Source of the DNA: Acanthamoeba sp. SK_2022b
Lineage: Eukaryota; Discosea; Longamoebia; Acanthamoebidae
Assembly (NCBI GenBank): GCA_027943245.1
Contig: JANDJZ010000085.1
Location: 55,808-119,807, forward strand
DNA length: 64,000 nucleotides
Reading direction: 5' to 3'
A model generated the notes under the pieces. The model was not told the origin of the DNA, did not search any database, and saw nothing but the letters and a program-made list of their open reading frames with translations. Positions 43,180 to 55,202 of the stretch are shown piece after piece (positions within the stretch are counted from its first letter, which is position 1; the number at the start of each line of letters is the position of its first letter). The position numbers and the translations under genes were made by a program.

Positions 43180-43793
43180 GCCCCTCCGCTCTTCAGCGTG
43201 GCGCACCCGAGCCAAATGTTCGCTTTGGTGTCGAGAAGAACAGAGAGGGACACATGAGATAGCCGACAATGCAATATTAGGATGTCCTCTCTTCTCTCAA
43301 GCCCCTTTCCTATTTATCACAACAAGCCTTTTGCTGCCCCATCTTCTTGCTGGTTTCTTACGCCATCCATAAAAAACTTTAAACAGCCAATTTTGGTTGG
43401 CTTGTGCCGACGTGGCAATCTTTGTCCTGCCACCGACAGATTCACAAATCAAGGCAAGAAGATCAACCTCGGCATGGTACTGCACTTCCCTTCCCCCGCA
43501 AGTTACAGCTTTTTTGAGCAGCTTCATCCACCTCACCCAGAAACCAGCATTCGCTTTGATTTTTTGTTTTATTCTCTCTTTTTTTTTTCGATTCAGTCGG
43601 GTTCGCTCCTTCACGCCCCCCCCCCCGCTCGCTCCCGCTCTTCCTTCTATTGTACTCATCTGATAAGCAAAGATTTGTGCTCCGATCTTCTTGTCTTCTT
43701 TCGTTCTTTGGGCATCGCTTTCTTCTTTCTTGCTTCTCCATCTCCATCTCAACTGCACGTATTTGCTTACGTGTGGGTTCTGTGTTGTAGGCT
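43180..43793. other. Intergenic/leader region with poly-T and poly-C runs
   Basis: 3' flank of the reductase and 5' region of coatomer zeta. An ATG immediately followed by GT (GGCATG|GTACTG, about 43472-43477) could be a tiny first coding exon of COPZ, spliced to TTGTAG|GCTATG at 43790. Confidence 0.4.
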
Positions 43794-44614
43794 ATGTACT
43801 GCGTGAAGGCGGTCTTGGTGCTGGACCAGGACGGAAACCGGCTATGCGCGCGGTACTACACCGACGAGTGGGGTACCACCGAGAAGCAGAGGACCTTCGA
43901 AAAGCAACTTCACAAGAAGGCGCAGCCCCACGGTACACATGGCCTTGCCACTCTTTTTGCATTTGGGCTCTGCAGGATCAGTGGTCATATCGCCAACGCT
44001 GTGCGCGACCGTGTGCGTCCATTCTGTCCCCCCCCCCCCAACGACAGCGCAAATCATCGCGCTGGACAGCAATGTGATCGTCTACAAGAATTCGGGGGAC
44101 GTGTGCTTCTACGTCGTCGGCGACACGTCCGAGAATGAGCTGCTTCTGGAGAGCGTCCTCTCAACTCTCACTGAGGCCATCAGCTTCCTTCTGAGGTGTG
44201 CCGGCGTCTCTCTCTCTCTCTCTCCCCCATTGCGGTCCCGTTGCGCAAAACCAGCGTGCAATGCTTACACTCTTAGCAGAGCCGACGAGACCACGTGGAA
44301 CCAAGTGGACAGGAGGACGCTCGCTGAGAACCTGGACTACCTGTACCTGGTGGTCGATGAGCTGGTGGACGGCGGGTAGCGTGTTCTTCCCCATCCACCA
44401 CCTACCTTCTTAGTCACATGGCTTGGTTGACGTGGGTCGTGTGCGTGCGTGTGCGCGTGCCAGCATTGTGTTGGAGAGCGATCCCAAGGCCATCGCTGAC
44501 CGAGTGGCGATGCGAGACACGGCGGCGGAGGTGGGCGGCAGCGGCAGCGGACCGATCTCGGAGCAGACGATCGCCAAGGGCATCTCTGTGGTCAGGGAGA
44601 TTTTCATGGGCTAA
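43794..44614 (+). CDS. Coatomer subunit zeta (COPI)
   Basis: Small sigma/zeta-type subunit of the COPI vesicle coat at the Golgi-ER boundary. Spliced reading: MYCVKAVLVLDQDGNRLCAR, YYTDEWGTTEKQRTFEKQLH, then AQIIALDSNVIVYKNSGDVC, FYVVGDTSENELLLESVLST, then RRTLAENLDYLYLVVDELVD and SIVLESDPKAIADRVAMRD. The longin-like fold order and the VVDE-hydrophobic-VDGG-x-VLE block are diagnostic of zeta-COP. The C-terminus (ISEQTIAKGISVVREIFMG) is of normal length. An upstream first exon ending in ATG may add a residue or two. Introns carry CT and C runs. Confidence 0.9.
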
Positions 44615-44844
44615 TACGCGCCAACAAAACAATCAATATACAAGAAGGAGTGGGAAGCCCGAGGACCACCCCCAAACACGCGCCACTACTCGTCACCGTC
44701 TTCGTTTGTATTGGCTTGGTTGTTCTTTATTGCGCAGTTGGCACTCGAGCAATGGGGCTCGGAATTCATGAATCACAGAAAGGAGCCATAGCGCCAACAA
44801 ACAACAAGACCACCAACTCAACAACACAAGTGCCCACCGAAGAC

Positions 44845-45200
44845 ATGTCGAGTCCCCTGCCAAAGCCTGAGGGTACATGAAACCTTCTTTACTTCCCGCG
44901 TACCTCAAGGAAGTGCCACTTCACTTCTGGTGTGGAGAGCGGAAAGAGAGAAAGAGAAAAACGAAGGAGGTGGGGCATGGAGTTGTACTGGACATGTTGC
45001 TCATCGTCTTGGCTTGCCCCATCGTAGGTGCGCTGGCTGGCCAGTCGGCCACTACCGCAGCAAAGAAGGAATCAACCAAGTACAAAGAATCCGACGCGCT
45101 TGTCGGCGTGGCCGGCGACGCCATCTACTCGGCCGTTGCTGCGACTGCGGCCGACGCCTCTCGGTCTACCTCTTCCACTCCTTCCTCCTCTTCTTCCTAG
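44845..45200 (+). CDS. Small 66-residue protein, unidentified
   Basis: Two exons, 44845-44872 and 45028-45200, joined by GAGG|GTACAT...ATCGTAG|GTGCG with the frame kept: MSSPLPKPEGALAGQSATTA then AKKESTKYKESDALVGVAGD and a Ser/Thr/Ala-rich end. It has no signal peptide, membrane helix or Cys, and its composition resembles disordered stress or conserved small proteins. Family not recognised. Position and splice are consistent, but with only 66 codons chance is not excluded. Confidence 0.45.
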
Positions 45201-45444
45201 TGCCGCCCTAGGGCATCCACCACACCAAAGATCAATATTACGATTTCCTTATATTTTCCTTTTTGAAAATATGAGAAATAAAAAGAAAATATCTCGGCCA
45301 ATCACACGCACCAGTCCCTGGGCTAGCGTTTCGAGAAGAGCTACCAGCAACAAGAAGAAAAATGAGGGCGACTAGTTCCAGAGGTCTGGCCGTGGCGGGC
45401 TTTGCAGCGAGTTGTGGTAGTCGTGCTGCTGCGGGCAGTCAGCT

Positions 45445-46952
45445 ATGCGGCAGTGCTCGCGGTTGCGTGCAGCGCCGAGCCATCAGCTCTACAAGCTCGG
45501 GTGCCTGTCCTCCCCTTTCCACAGCCTGCGCCTGTATCGGGTATTGAGACAACTCCCCGCGCGGGGCTTCGCCTTTTCAGGCCAGACAAGGGTTGGCTGG
45601 CGTGGCGTGGGGACTGTCGCTGGGCTGGCCGTGGCCGGCGCCATTGTTGCGGGCGGCGCGGTGGCTCTGGAGAGCCTCAAGGACGAGAACGACACTCTGC
45701 TCTCTGGTGCTCCTTTTGGTAGCCTCCCCCATCACTCAACGTCGACCTGGCCTGTGCGTGTGACTCAACCTCTTCTCGGCCTCTCGTGCGTGCACTGCAG
45801 TGAGTGCAGTGCGTGCTGAGGAGAAGACTGTCCCCAATGACACGGCCCCGCCCTCCATCGTCTCTCAGCGTACGCGGGCCCTCTGACGTCTCGCCCGTCG
45901 TTCCAAACTCCCAACGACTACGCGTGACGGTGCTGTGTGTGTGTGTGTGGTGTGTGTGTGTGTGTGTGCAGACCCTCCTGTCGACCGAGCGGTGCCTGCG
46001 CAGGCCGACAAGCCCACGCGCAAGAAGAAGAGGATCGTCATCCTCGGATCGGGCTGGGCCGCCGTCGGGGTCCTCAGGGAGCTCGACAATGAGCTCTACG
46101 AGATCGTCGTGGTGTCGCCGCGAAACTACTTCCTGTTCACCCCGCTGCTTCCCTCGGTCACCGTGGGCACGCTGGACTCTAGGAGGTAGAGCTCGCTTTC
46201 CGATTTCATGCGATACGTGTCAGTCTCTGAGCCCTCTTCTCCCTCCCTCTGCTTCAGTGTTGTTGAGTCGATCAGGCGCACCTTCAAGAGGGCCGGAGCT
46301 TCGGATGTGCAGTTTCTCAACGCCGAGTGCACTGCCATCAACCACCAGAGCAACACCATCACCTGCAACGGTAACGCGAAGAGCGAAGGCCTCATGTCTT
46401 GCCCTGCTGGCAGCAAGGACACGGCGCAGCTGTGCGTGCCGTGCTGACGCTTTGTTTTGTTTGTGGCGTCTCGGGCAGACGTGTCCGGCGATGGCGAGGT
46501 GAGGACGTTCGACCTCGACTACGACCAGCTGATCGTCGCTGTGGGCTGCGACAACACGACCTTTGGCACGCCGGGCGTGGAGGAGCACTGCCACTTCCTC
46601 AAGGAACTGAATGGTACCGGGAAGACCGCTCACCCCCTGCGCGGCCGCAGCGCCTGCTCACCCCCCCCCCTTCCAATGAGAAAGACGCCCGCAAGATCAG
46701 GCAGCAGATCACTGAGCTCTTCGAGACCGCCAGCCTGCCCGGCCAGCCAGAGGTTCGCCTGGGGTGGGGGGGTCATTGCTTCTGTGGGCCGCCTACCGGC
46801 TAGCCAGCGCGGCGTGGGCCAACCTTTCCCCTTCCTTTTAGGAGGAGATCAAGCGTCTGCTGCACTTTGTCGTTGTCGGCGGAGGACCCACCGGAGTGGA
46901 ATTCGCGGCCGAGCTCCACGGTACTGTGTGCACGAGTTTCACGCAACGTCTC

Positions 46953-47036
<84 letters not shown>

Positions 47037-48807
47037 TGACGCACGTATAGACCTGTTGGTGGAGGATCTGGAGAAGTGGTTCCCACGGTCGATTACCCAG
47101 CACGTTCGGATCACCATCATCCAGAGCGCGGCCCACATCCTCAACACCTACGATGCCAAGATCTCCGAGTGTATGCCTTCATACCTCTGCTATTTTTGCG
47201 CTTTCGTGCACAAACGCTCGAAAGGCATCATCTCGCCTCATGACGCCTGTGCGCACGCGTGCAAACGCAGACGCCGAGAAGAGGTTCGGTCGCGACGACA
47301 TCAACGTCAAGCCGCTTTGCAGGTACGCCACACGGGCGAACACGAAAGAAAACGAATGTTGCGCGGGGGTTAGCCCTGCGTTGCCTTGACCCACTGGTCC
47401 ACGACCGGACCGCCGCTGGTGCTGTGCAGGGTGCTCTCGGTAGACAAGAAGACTCTGTCCTACAACGACAAGCAAACGAATAAGACCGTCACGCTGCCCT
47501 ACGGCATGTGCGTGTGGGCCACCGGTACGCGCGAGCCTCTCCTCCCTCGCAGAAGCCCGCGCTCGCGCGCCTCGAGGCTGAGCGAGCGAAACCGCCTTCG
47601 CCGCGCAGGAATCGGCCCTCGTCCGCTGGTGAAGAACTTCTGCGCCAGCATCAAGGAGCAGACCAATCGCCGCGCGATCGTGACCGACGACCACCTCCGC
47701 GTGCTGGGCACGACCAACGTCTACGCCATCGGTAGGCCGTGCCTCCCCGCTGCCTCCTCCTCCGCAACCGTTTGACTCACGGAGGGCATGCGCTGCTCAA
47801 GGTGATTGCGGCACTGTCGAGCAGAAGAGGCTCCTGTCCAAGTTCGTTGACCTCTTCGACCAGGCCGATGAGAACAAGGTTGCTGCCCAAACGAAACAAA
47901 ACCTAAACTAAATACTAATTTCCACACGAAATTCTTATTATTGTCAAAATTTAACGTTAAATGTGTAATGCCAGGATGGAGTGGTCAGCTTTGACGAGCT
48001 GAGCGCGCTGGTGGTCAAGAACCAGGACGAATACCCGCAACTGCTCATCTACGCCGCCAAGATGCAGGTGCGTGCCTCTCATTCTCTGGCACAGGAGCGT
48101 GTCCCCTCGCAACGAAGAGCTGCGCTCGCTTATGCGTGGTCGCAAACAGGAGCTGTTCGAAACGGTGGACTTGGACAAGAACCAGGTCCTCGACCGGGAC
48201 GAGTTCAAGGCGCTGCTCACCGAAGTCGATAAAAATCTCGTTGAGCTGCCGGTACGTCTCGTCGTCGTGATCGTCGCTGTGGTCACTCCTCGCTGTCGCC
48301 CGACCGACAAGCGCGCACGCAATCATCACGCTGACAGACGCCCTCGCGTCTTAACGCTTTTCTCCACTTCCCCAGGCCACTGCGCAGGTTGCGTCGCAGG
48401 AGGGCAAGTATCTCGGCCGGGCGCTGAACGCGGTGGCCCGCGGCCAACAGGCGGACAAGTTCCAATACAGGCCCCTGGGCTCGCTGGCCTACGTGGGCGC
48501 GAGGGAATCCGGTACCTGAAACTTCCTCCGTGTGGCGCTTGTTGAGATGGCGACTGACTCCTCGTTACTCAGTGCTCGAGCTCCCGGGCGGGTTCACCTT
48601 TGGCGGGTTCACCACTTGGTTCGCCTGGCGCTCCGCTTACCTCGCCAAGCAGGTACTGCCCACCGCGCTGAAGCCCTTTGGCCGATGTGTATGCGACGTC
48701 CTCACCGACGCACAAACACGCCATAGGTGAGCTGGCGCAACAAATTCATGGTGGCCATGGACTGGATGAAGGAGTTGCTGTTTGGGCGCGATATCTCCAA
48801 GTGCTAG
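45445..48807 (+). CDS. Type II (alternative) NADH dehydrogenase with EF-hand insertion, mitochondrial
   Basis: Rotenone-insensitive single-polypeptide NADH:ubiquinone oxidoreductase. An Arg-rich N-terminus ([20 protein letters not shown]) suits a mitochondrial presequence and is followed by a Gly/Ala membrane segment. First FAD block [59 protein letters not shown]; second nucleotide block [20 protein letters not shown]; then NVYAIGDC. Two EF-hand loops are inserted: [16 protein letters not shown] and [16 protein letters not shown], as in Ca-regulated external NDE/NDB enzymes. The C-terminal block [45 protein letters not shown] is the membrane-binding end. About 17 exons. An alternative start at 45362 (MRATSSRGLA) might join by a very short intron. 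Confidence 0.92.
46955..47035. repeat. (GT)n microsatellite in NADH dehydrogenase intron
   Basis: About 40 uninterrupted GT units between the second nucleotide-binding exon and the next exon, close to the donor site (46921). Confidence 0.95.
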
Positions 48808-49345
48808 GTGGGCGCCGACGCCGCATGCCTTTGCGCAATCACAGATCCGCGTGGTAAAGCAATACAACGACCCTGGCAGAAAGGAACTGTACTCTTTTGT
48901 GAACGCCAGTTGAGCAGCGACCGAGGAGCAAAAGCGGAAACAAGCTTGATGTTTACCTCTCCAATTGATGCAGGCGCAGGGATGCAAGCTGTGCACTCAT
49001 TCTCCCGTTGTACCCGAAATGTGCACCTACATACGGGAGCGGTCAGTCACACAAACACAGCACATCGCCCCTGAACACCGGACTTCCTGGCCACGTCCAC
49101 ATGGGAGTACACAACTTAAGGCCGGTTGATCGACCCGATGGTCTCCAGCATTTCGTGCCCCTTGGCCTGGTCTTGCGTCAGGCAGCGGCCAGGCAGAACG
49201 AAACTCAAAAAAAAGAAAATGGTTAAGAAATGCTGGAGATTCTTCGTCGGATATTACTGCCGACGGAAGGTGACAAAAATGGTCGACAGCTTTGCTTGCC
49301 TTCTTTCTCCTTCTCCTTCCCCCAGCCTCCATCCACGACAGCACC
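48808..49345. other. Intergenic 48808-49345
   Basis: 3' flank of NADH dehydrogenase and promoter/leader of RPS27. A minus-strand frame ending near 49117 (ETIGSINRP then stop) looks protein-like over about 20 residues but cannot be extended into a gene. Confidence 0.4.
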
Positions 49346-49845
<500 letters not shown>

Positions 49846-50074
49846 ATCGATCGTCATTCAAAAAACGATTTAATTTATTTCGCCCGCTCTTTCGTGTCTG
49901 TCCAAAAAATATAAATCTACCACACATCTCTGCCTACCTTACTACGCCAAGAGAGGAACAGTCATTCTTGAGTGATGGTGTGTCCATCTTTTTCTCTCAC
50001 TTTTCTAACGGTGGGTGTTTCTTGCGGCTGCGTTTTTATCCTTTTTTTTTTGGTTTCAAACTACAACCAGCAAC

Positions 50075-51178
50075 ATGAGCAGATGGGACGACTTCGACAG
50101 ACGCGATCGTGACAGCCGGGCGAGCAGACGAAACGAGGCCAGTGAGAGGGGCGTAGAGCGAGGAGATCGAAGCGAACGCGAAATGGACAGAGATCGGGAG
50201 AGGGGACGAAGGGAAGAGGCCCCATTTGACAGGGACCGAGACAACGAGCGAGGGCTCGACCGGGAGCAGCGGCCGAGTGAAAGAGGCAACAGGAGCGGTC
50301 CGGATCGAGGAGGGCGGCGAGGCAAGCGCAGGGGACCCGAGGTGGAAGAGAATGAATCAATGTACGAATGGGGCAAAAAGGACAATCCAGAGGGCGAAGG
50401 CACAGAGGGCGGCGACGGCGATGACCGCAAACGCGATGGCGATGAAGACGACGGAGAGAAGCCCAAGGTGAAGAAGGTGAAGCCCAACATGGAACGAAGC
50501 GGCAAGCTGCAGGAGGAAGCGCTCAAGACTGACAGCGGAGTAGTGCTCAAGTTCGTGGACCCGCCCGAGGCCAAGCGGCCGTCGAAGAAGTGGCGTCTCT
50601 ACCCTTTCAAAGGCGATCAGGCCTTGGGTTTGTGCTTCCGCCAGCGCGCCTTCTCTTTGCTCTCCTTTCCCATATTTGTGGCGTCTGACATGTCTGTGTG
50701 CTTTGCACGCGGTGCAGATGTGATCCCGGTCCATCACAAGGCGTCTTATCTGTTCGGCAGGGACAGAGCGGTATGTACTCGCATCTTCCCACACTTGATC
50801 GATGCTAAAGGATGCTACACAACAAACGCAGGTCGCGGCTATCCCGACGGATCATATTTCGTGCTCGAAGCAGCATGCTGTGCTGGTCCATCGTGAGATC
50901 AACATCAAGGACGAGCTCGGCATCGGTCCAGGCAAGATGGTCGTCAAGTACGACTCACCGCACTCCACACTTTTTGGCTCCTTCCTTTCTTACTGACGCT
51001 TCGTGTGCTCCGTTCCAGGCCGTACATCATCGACCTTGTGAGCGCCAATGGGACGTTCCTCAATGGGAAGCGGATCGACGCCTCGCGCTTCTACGAGCTC
51101 AAGCCCAAGGACGTACTCAAGTTCGGCCAGAGCTCGCGCGAGTACGTCCTCCTGCACGACGAGCTCGCCAAATCATGA
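50075..51178 (+). CDS. SNIP1/Pml1/DAWDLE-like FHA-domain protein
   Basis: The N-terminal 150 residues are Arg/Asp/Glu-rich (RDRERGRREEAPFDRDRDNE). The FHA domain then starts KKWRLYPFKGDQALGDVIPV, with HHKASYLFGRDRAVAAIPTD, HISCSKQHAVLVHRE, PYIIDLVSANGTFLNGKRI and LKPKDVLKFGQSSREYVLL. The GR, SxxH and NG residues needed for phosphothreonine binding are present. Order and length match SNIP1 of animals, DAWDLE of plants and Pml1 of the yeast RES complex, which act in pre-mRNA retention, splicing and small-RNA processing. Four exons. C-terminus HDELAKS. Confidence 0.92.
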
Positions 51179-51365
51179 GATCAGCCTCACCTCCTACTCC
51201 ACATCTTCTCTTTTCTTCTCTTCTAATCAAAATGCAACATCTCGTGTATTGTTGTTCTACTTCGTCGTCTCGGCTACTCGATCTCAACTTGGCTGCTTCT
51301 GCTCGACAAAGATGGCGCTCCAGCCTCGGCGGCTGTTCGCAATTTTCAAAGCTCACGTTGCGAAA

Positions 51366-51450
51366 GCCTGGATGGCCGAGTTGGTCTAAGGCGGCAGACT
51401 TAAGATCTGCTGGTGTTCGCACCGCGTGGGTTCGAACCCCACTCCAGGCA
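51366..51450 (+). tRNA. tRNA-Leu (anticodon TAA)
   Basis: 85 nt, class II tRNA. The acceptor stem GCCTGGA pairs with TCCAGGC and the discriminator is A. The D-arm is GCCGAGTTGGTCTAAGGC. The anticodon stem GCAGA/TCTGC holds loop CTTAAGA with anticodon TAA. The extra arm is TGGTGTTCGCACCGC, and the T-arm is GTGGG TTCGAAC CCCAC. No intron and no encoded CCA. TTTT at 51452-51455 is the Pol III terminator. Position 33 T and the G18-G19 pair are in place. Confidence 0.97.
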
Positions 51451-51693
51451 ATTTTACTCGCCCAGAGTTTCGGCGTCCATCCTGGTCCTTGCAAAACCAC
51501 ACGCCGTACCTCTTTTTTCTGCTCATGTGGGAGCTTCCGTCAACCGCGACAAAACGATGGGTCGCCAAGTCTGGTGCCTGCCGTTCGGTCAGAAGATGTT
51601 GTGATCTCTCTGCACACCGGTGAATCGTTCGCTAAGAGGGGAAGAAGAAATGAAAGGCCTGTATGAAAAAAGAAAAACGAAAAGAAAAGAGGC

Positions 51694-51700
51694 TATATAA
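51694..51700 (+). promoter_or_regulatory. TATA box of the P450 reductase gene
   Basis: TATATAA in a GGCTATATAACAAG context, about 85 nt before the ATG at 51785. It is the best TATA consensus in the window. Confidence 0.55.
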
Positions 51701-51784
51701 CAAGCGGAGAGTTGTGGCTTGTTTCTTCCGTCGCACACGAGCCGCTCTTGCCGCGCATCAGCATCTCGCCCACCTAGACCAAAG

Positions 51785-53746
51785 ATGATAATCTACATCG
51801 TAGTTGCCGTGGTTGTGGTGGTGCTCATCGCTCTCGTGCTGCGTCCGGGCACGGAAATCAACGGCGGCAGTCTTGACCTCTTCCTTGCCGAGGACAAGAG
51901 CGATGCCGTAGATGAAGATCGTAAGAACGCGCAAGGTTCCTCATCCCTCCGTCGCGGCAGACCTATCTAAATCGCCAACCGTTGGCGGCGTTTTCGTTAT
52001 TCTTTGGTTCTAAATCCATTTCTTGTTACAGCGGCGGAGGAGGCCAAGTACACCGAGGTCTACACGCAGGAAGGCAAGCAAGTGCTTGTCCTCTACGCCA
52101 CCGAGTACGGCTTCTCGGAGGAGGTACGGTTTCGCTCATCTTTATTGCTCTGTATTATTTTTATTACATCTGTGGAATTCGAAAAACCCGGTTGCATATC
52201 AACACCGCAATTGTTAGCATTTTTTATTCGGTGAAGGCTCCCCAAAACCTATCCGAGCTCTGACTCATTCCTCTTGCGTGAGCTCAGGTGGGCAAGAAGC
52301 TCTTTGATTACCTCTACGCTCCTCCTGCTTGCCAGCCGCGCGTTGTCAACGCTCGCGACAGCGACGTGTTTGACCTCATGAAGGAGCAGGTACCCGCGGG
52401 CGCCTTCCATCTCCTCCTTTGTGTCTCCCGGAGCCTATGCAGCCCTGACCAACAACTCTTGCGTTCTCCCCTCGCCACCACCACAGGCTGTCCTGATCGT
52501 CAGCTCCACCACCGGTGATGGCGTGCCGCCCACCGATGCCAGGGACTGGCTCCAGGATCTCGTCGCCAATGACAGCTCGTCGTACAACCTGTCGCATCTC
52601 CGCTACTCGGTGCTGGCTCTGGGCGATTCCAACTACACGCACTACTGCAAGACCGGAAGGACCATCGACGCCACGCTCGAAGGTAAGCCCATCAACCTCG
52701 TCAGCAACCTGTGTGTCCTTGTGCTTCGCGTGCTCACCCTCCCCTCTCACTAGCTCTCGGCGCCCAGCGCATCGTCGACAGGGCCGAGGTGGATCAGGAG
52801 GATTGGCCCGTGATCGACGCCTGGTTCGCCGCCGTCAAGGCCAAGCTGCACGAACTCGACCTCGACGTCAGGGCCGACTACATCGTATCCAGGAGGTGCG
52901 CCCGCTCGCATCCATTCATTGCTGTCCCCCTCCGCATGTTGGCGCAGCCAACTGACCAATCAACAGTGGAAGCGCCAAGCAGGAGAAGCACGGGCGGCTC
53001 AGGCCCTTCTCGGCCGAGATGGTCACCAAGTATGACATCACCGACGTCCCTCCCGTACGCCGCCTCCACCCTCAGCCCTCGCATAGCTCGCATTCCTCCT
53101 CCTGATCCTCCTTGCGGCGTGTAGGAGGACGACGAGGAGCGCAAGGTCATCCATGCCGAGTTCAAGCTCGAGGCCGAGAGCGAGCTCTCGTACACCGCCG
53201 GCGACGCGCTGGGCATCTACCCCCTGAACAACCCTCCCGAGGTGGCCGCCCTGCTGGCCGCCCTGGGCCAACCCGCCGGCGAGACGCTCGTGGCCGTTCC
53301 CAAGATGGCCTACGAGCCCAAGCCCGAGAAGGACATGCCCCTCAAGGAGGTGCCCATTCTCCCCTTCTCCCCTCCTCACTCATCGCCTCCACGACTAATC
53401 GATGTGGCACCGCAACGTGTGTCTATATTAGGCTCTGTCGCGCTTCTACGACCTCAAGACCGTGCAGCCCTCGCTCATCAACCTGATCAAGGAGCGAACC
53501 GACGATGCCACGGAGAAGGCCCGGCTCGAGGACATCCTCCGCGACGGCGGCGCCTCGATCAGCAAGAACAGGCAGCTCAAGGAGTACATCGAGCCGCGCG
53601 AGGTGGCCGACCTCCTCGAGGAGTTCCCCTCGGCGGTCCAGCACGGCAGGGTGTCCGTCACCGACGTGCTCGGCAACATGAAGATCCTTCAGCCGCGCTA
53701 CTACTCCATCTCCTCCTCTCCCATCATCGGTACGCGCGCGCGCGCG

Positions 53747-53824
<78 letters not shown>

Positions 53825-54662
53825 ACGCTCATGGAAGAGAGTTGGGCTGTGCGTTGTGGTTTGGTCGAATGCAGATCCGAGCATCGTGTCCGTCACCGCG
53901 TCTGTGGTGAGGTATGAGACGCTGGGCAAGAAGCGCACCGGCGTGACCACCACGTTCCTCTGCGACCGATTCGCGGTCAACCAGCGGTGCCCGGTCTTCA
54001 TCAACAAGAACCCCGAGTTCAGGTACTGCGAACCGCCACGCACTCGCTCTGCCGCGCCTCGTCTTCTGCATCTGTTTGGTCGAATCTGATGGCCCACGTC
54101 TTGCCCGCGCGTGTGCACAAGGCTGCCTGAGGATGGCGCCAAGGACATCATCATGATCGGCCCCGGTACCGGCATCGCGCCCTTCCGCGCCTTCATCCAC
54201 GAACGCGTGGCGTCAAAGGCCACCGGCACCAACCTCCTCTACTTTGGCTGCCGACACCGGGCCACCGATTTTCTCTACCGCGAGGAGCTGGTAAGCGACC
54301 GTCGGTGTAGCCGTGTGGCCGTGTGGCAGCCGAAACTTACCTGCTCGCTCTCTCTTGCTCCTGCGCAGGAAAAGCTCGATGGCGAGGGCAAGATCAAGCT
54401 GAGGACGGCCTTCTCGCGGGACCAGGAGCAGAAGGTCTACGTGCAGCACAGGATCGCTGAGGACGGCGAATCGATCTGGAGCATGCTCGAGGGGGGCGCC
54501 CACGTGTACGTGTGCGGCGACGCCAAGCACATGGCAGGCGACGTGCACAACGCCCTGCTGGAGATCATCCGCGCCAAGTCCGGCTGCAGCGAGGACGAAG
54601 CCCAGCAGTACATGCACAAGCTCGAGGCCTCCAAGAGGTATCAGAGAGATGTGTGGGTCTAA
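51785..54662 (+). CDS. NADPH-cytochrome P450 reductase-like diflavin oxidoreductase
   Basis: Transfers electrons from NADPH through FAD and FMN to P450s or other acceptors at the ER. N-terminal signal anchor MIIYIVVAVVVVVLIALVLR. The FMN-binding flavodoxin domain reads QVLVLYATEYGFSEE, LIVSSTTGDGVPPTDARDW and YSVLALGDSNYTHYCKTGR. The connecting and FAD domain includes RYYSISSSPIIG (RxYS), and the NADPH part has IIMIGPGTGIAPFRAFI, NLLYFGCRH, KVYVQHRIAE, HVYVCGDAKHMAGDVHNAL. The end is RYQRDVWV with the aromatic W that stacks on FAD. About ten exons; length near 600 residues, a little short for P450 reductase and also compatible with a sulfite- or methionine-synthase-reductase-like role. Confidence 0.9.
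53733..53821. repeat. (CG)n/(CA)n microsatellite in P450 reductase intron
   Basis: A GCGC run immediately after the donor GTACG (53730) changes into about 35 CA units. Confidence 0.95.
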
Positions 54663-55202
54663 TGCTCCCTCCCTTAACAAGAACCTTCGTTCCCACAATC
54701 CTGCCGTTGCGCCAAGTGTTTGCCTTGTTGTTTGCTCCCACGCTGGTGACATGAACACCAGCAAGCTGGAAACAGACAGGGAAGAGGCACGACCACACGC
54801 ATGCCCAAAATTCTCTAGCATAAAGGTTTTGGCCGAATAAAATAGAAAAAAGAACGAATTCGGTACGATAAAAATAAGAAAAGGGAAAAAATGATAAATA
54901 CACGGACCTTGCCAATGCGCTACGGTGGGCGCTCAACTCTCTCTTAGCCACAACCACCTCCGAGGAGTTGAAGCCTGTGTGGCACACGGAACGCACGCCA
55001 ATATCCCTGTGTGGCCTGCAGTATAGCTTCCTCTCCTTGGTCGTGTAATACCTGAACTCCTGGTAGAGTCCTACTCCTTGGTATTTTGGCCGCTTCTGAC
55101 ACACTCCTGACACTTTGCCCAAGCACTCTGGCATCCTCCAAACACGTTCGGTAGTACCTAATCTCGAATCCTCTCCATAATCAGATCAAATCTTCTGCCG
55201 AG
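54663..55202. other. Intergenic 54663-55202 with a minus-strand ORF of uncertain status
   Basis: A minus-strand frame from ATG at 55134 (MPECLGKVSGVCQKRPKY, QEFRYYTTKERKLYC, then VRSVCHTGFNSSEVV) has protein-like composition for about 75 codons before running into an AT-rich stretch and the antisense of the reductase gene. It is head-to-head with the NADAR gene, 68 bp apart. No family is recognised. AATAAAATAG near 54837 may be a polyadenylation signal. Confidence 0.3.

Noticed and set aside
46955..47035. Valine/cysteine or Thr/His repeat proteins across GT/CA arrays
   Set aside because: Translated microsatellites inside introns bounded by good splice sites.
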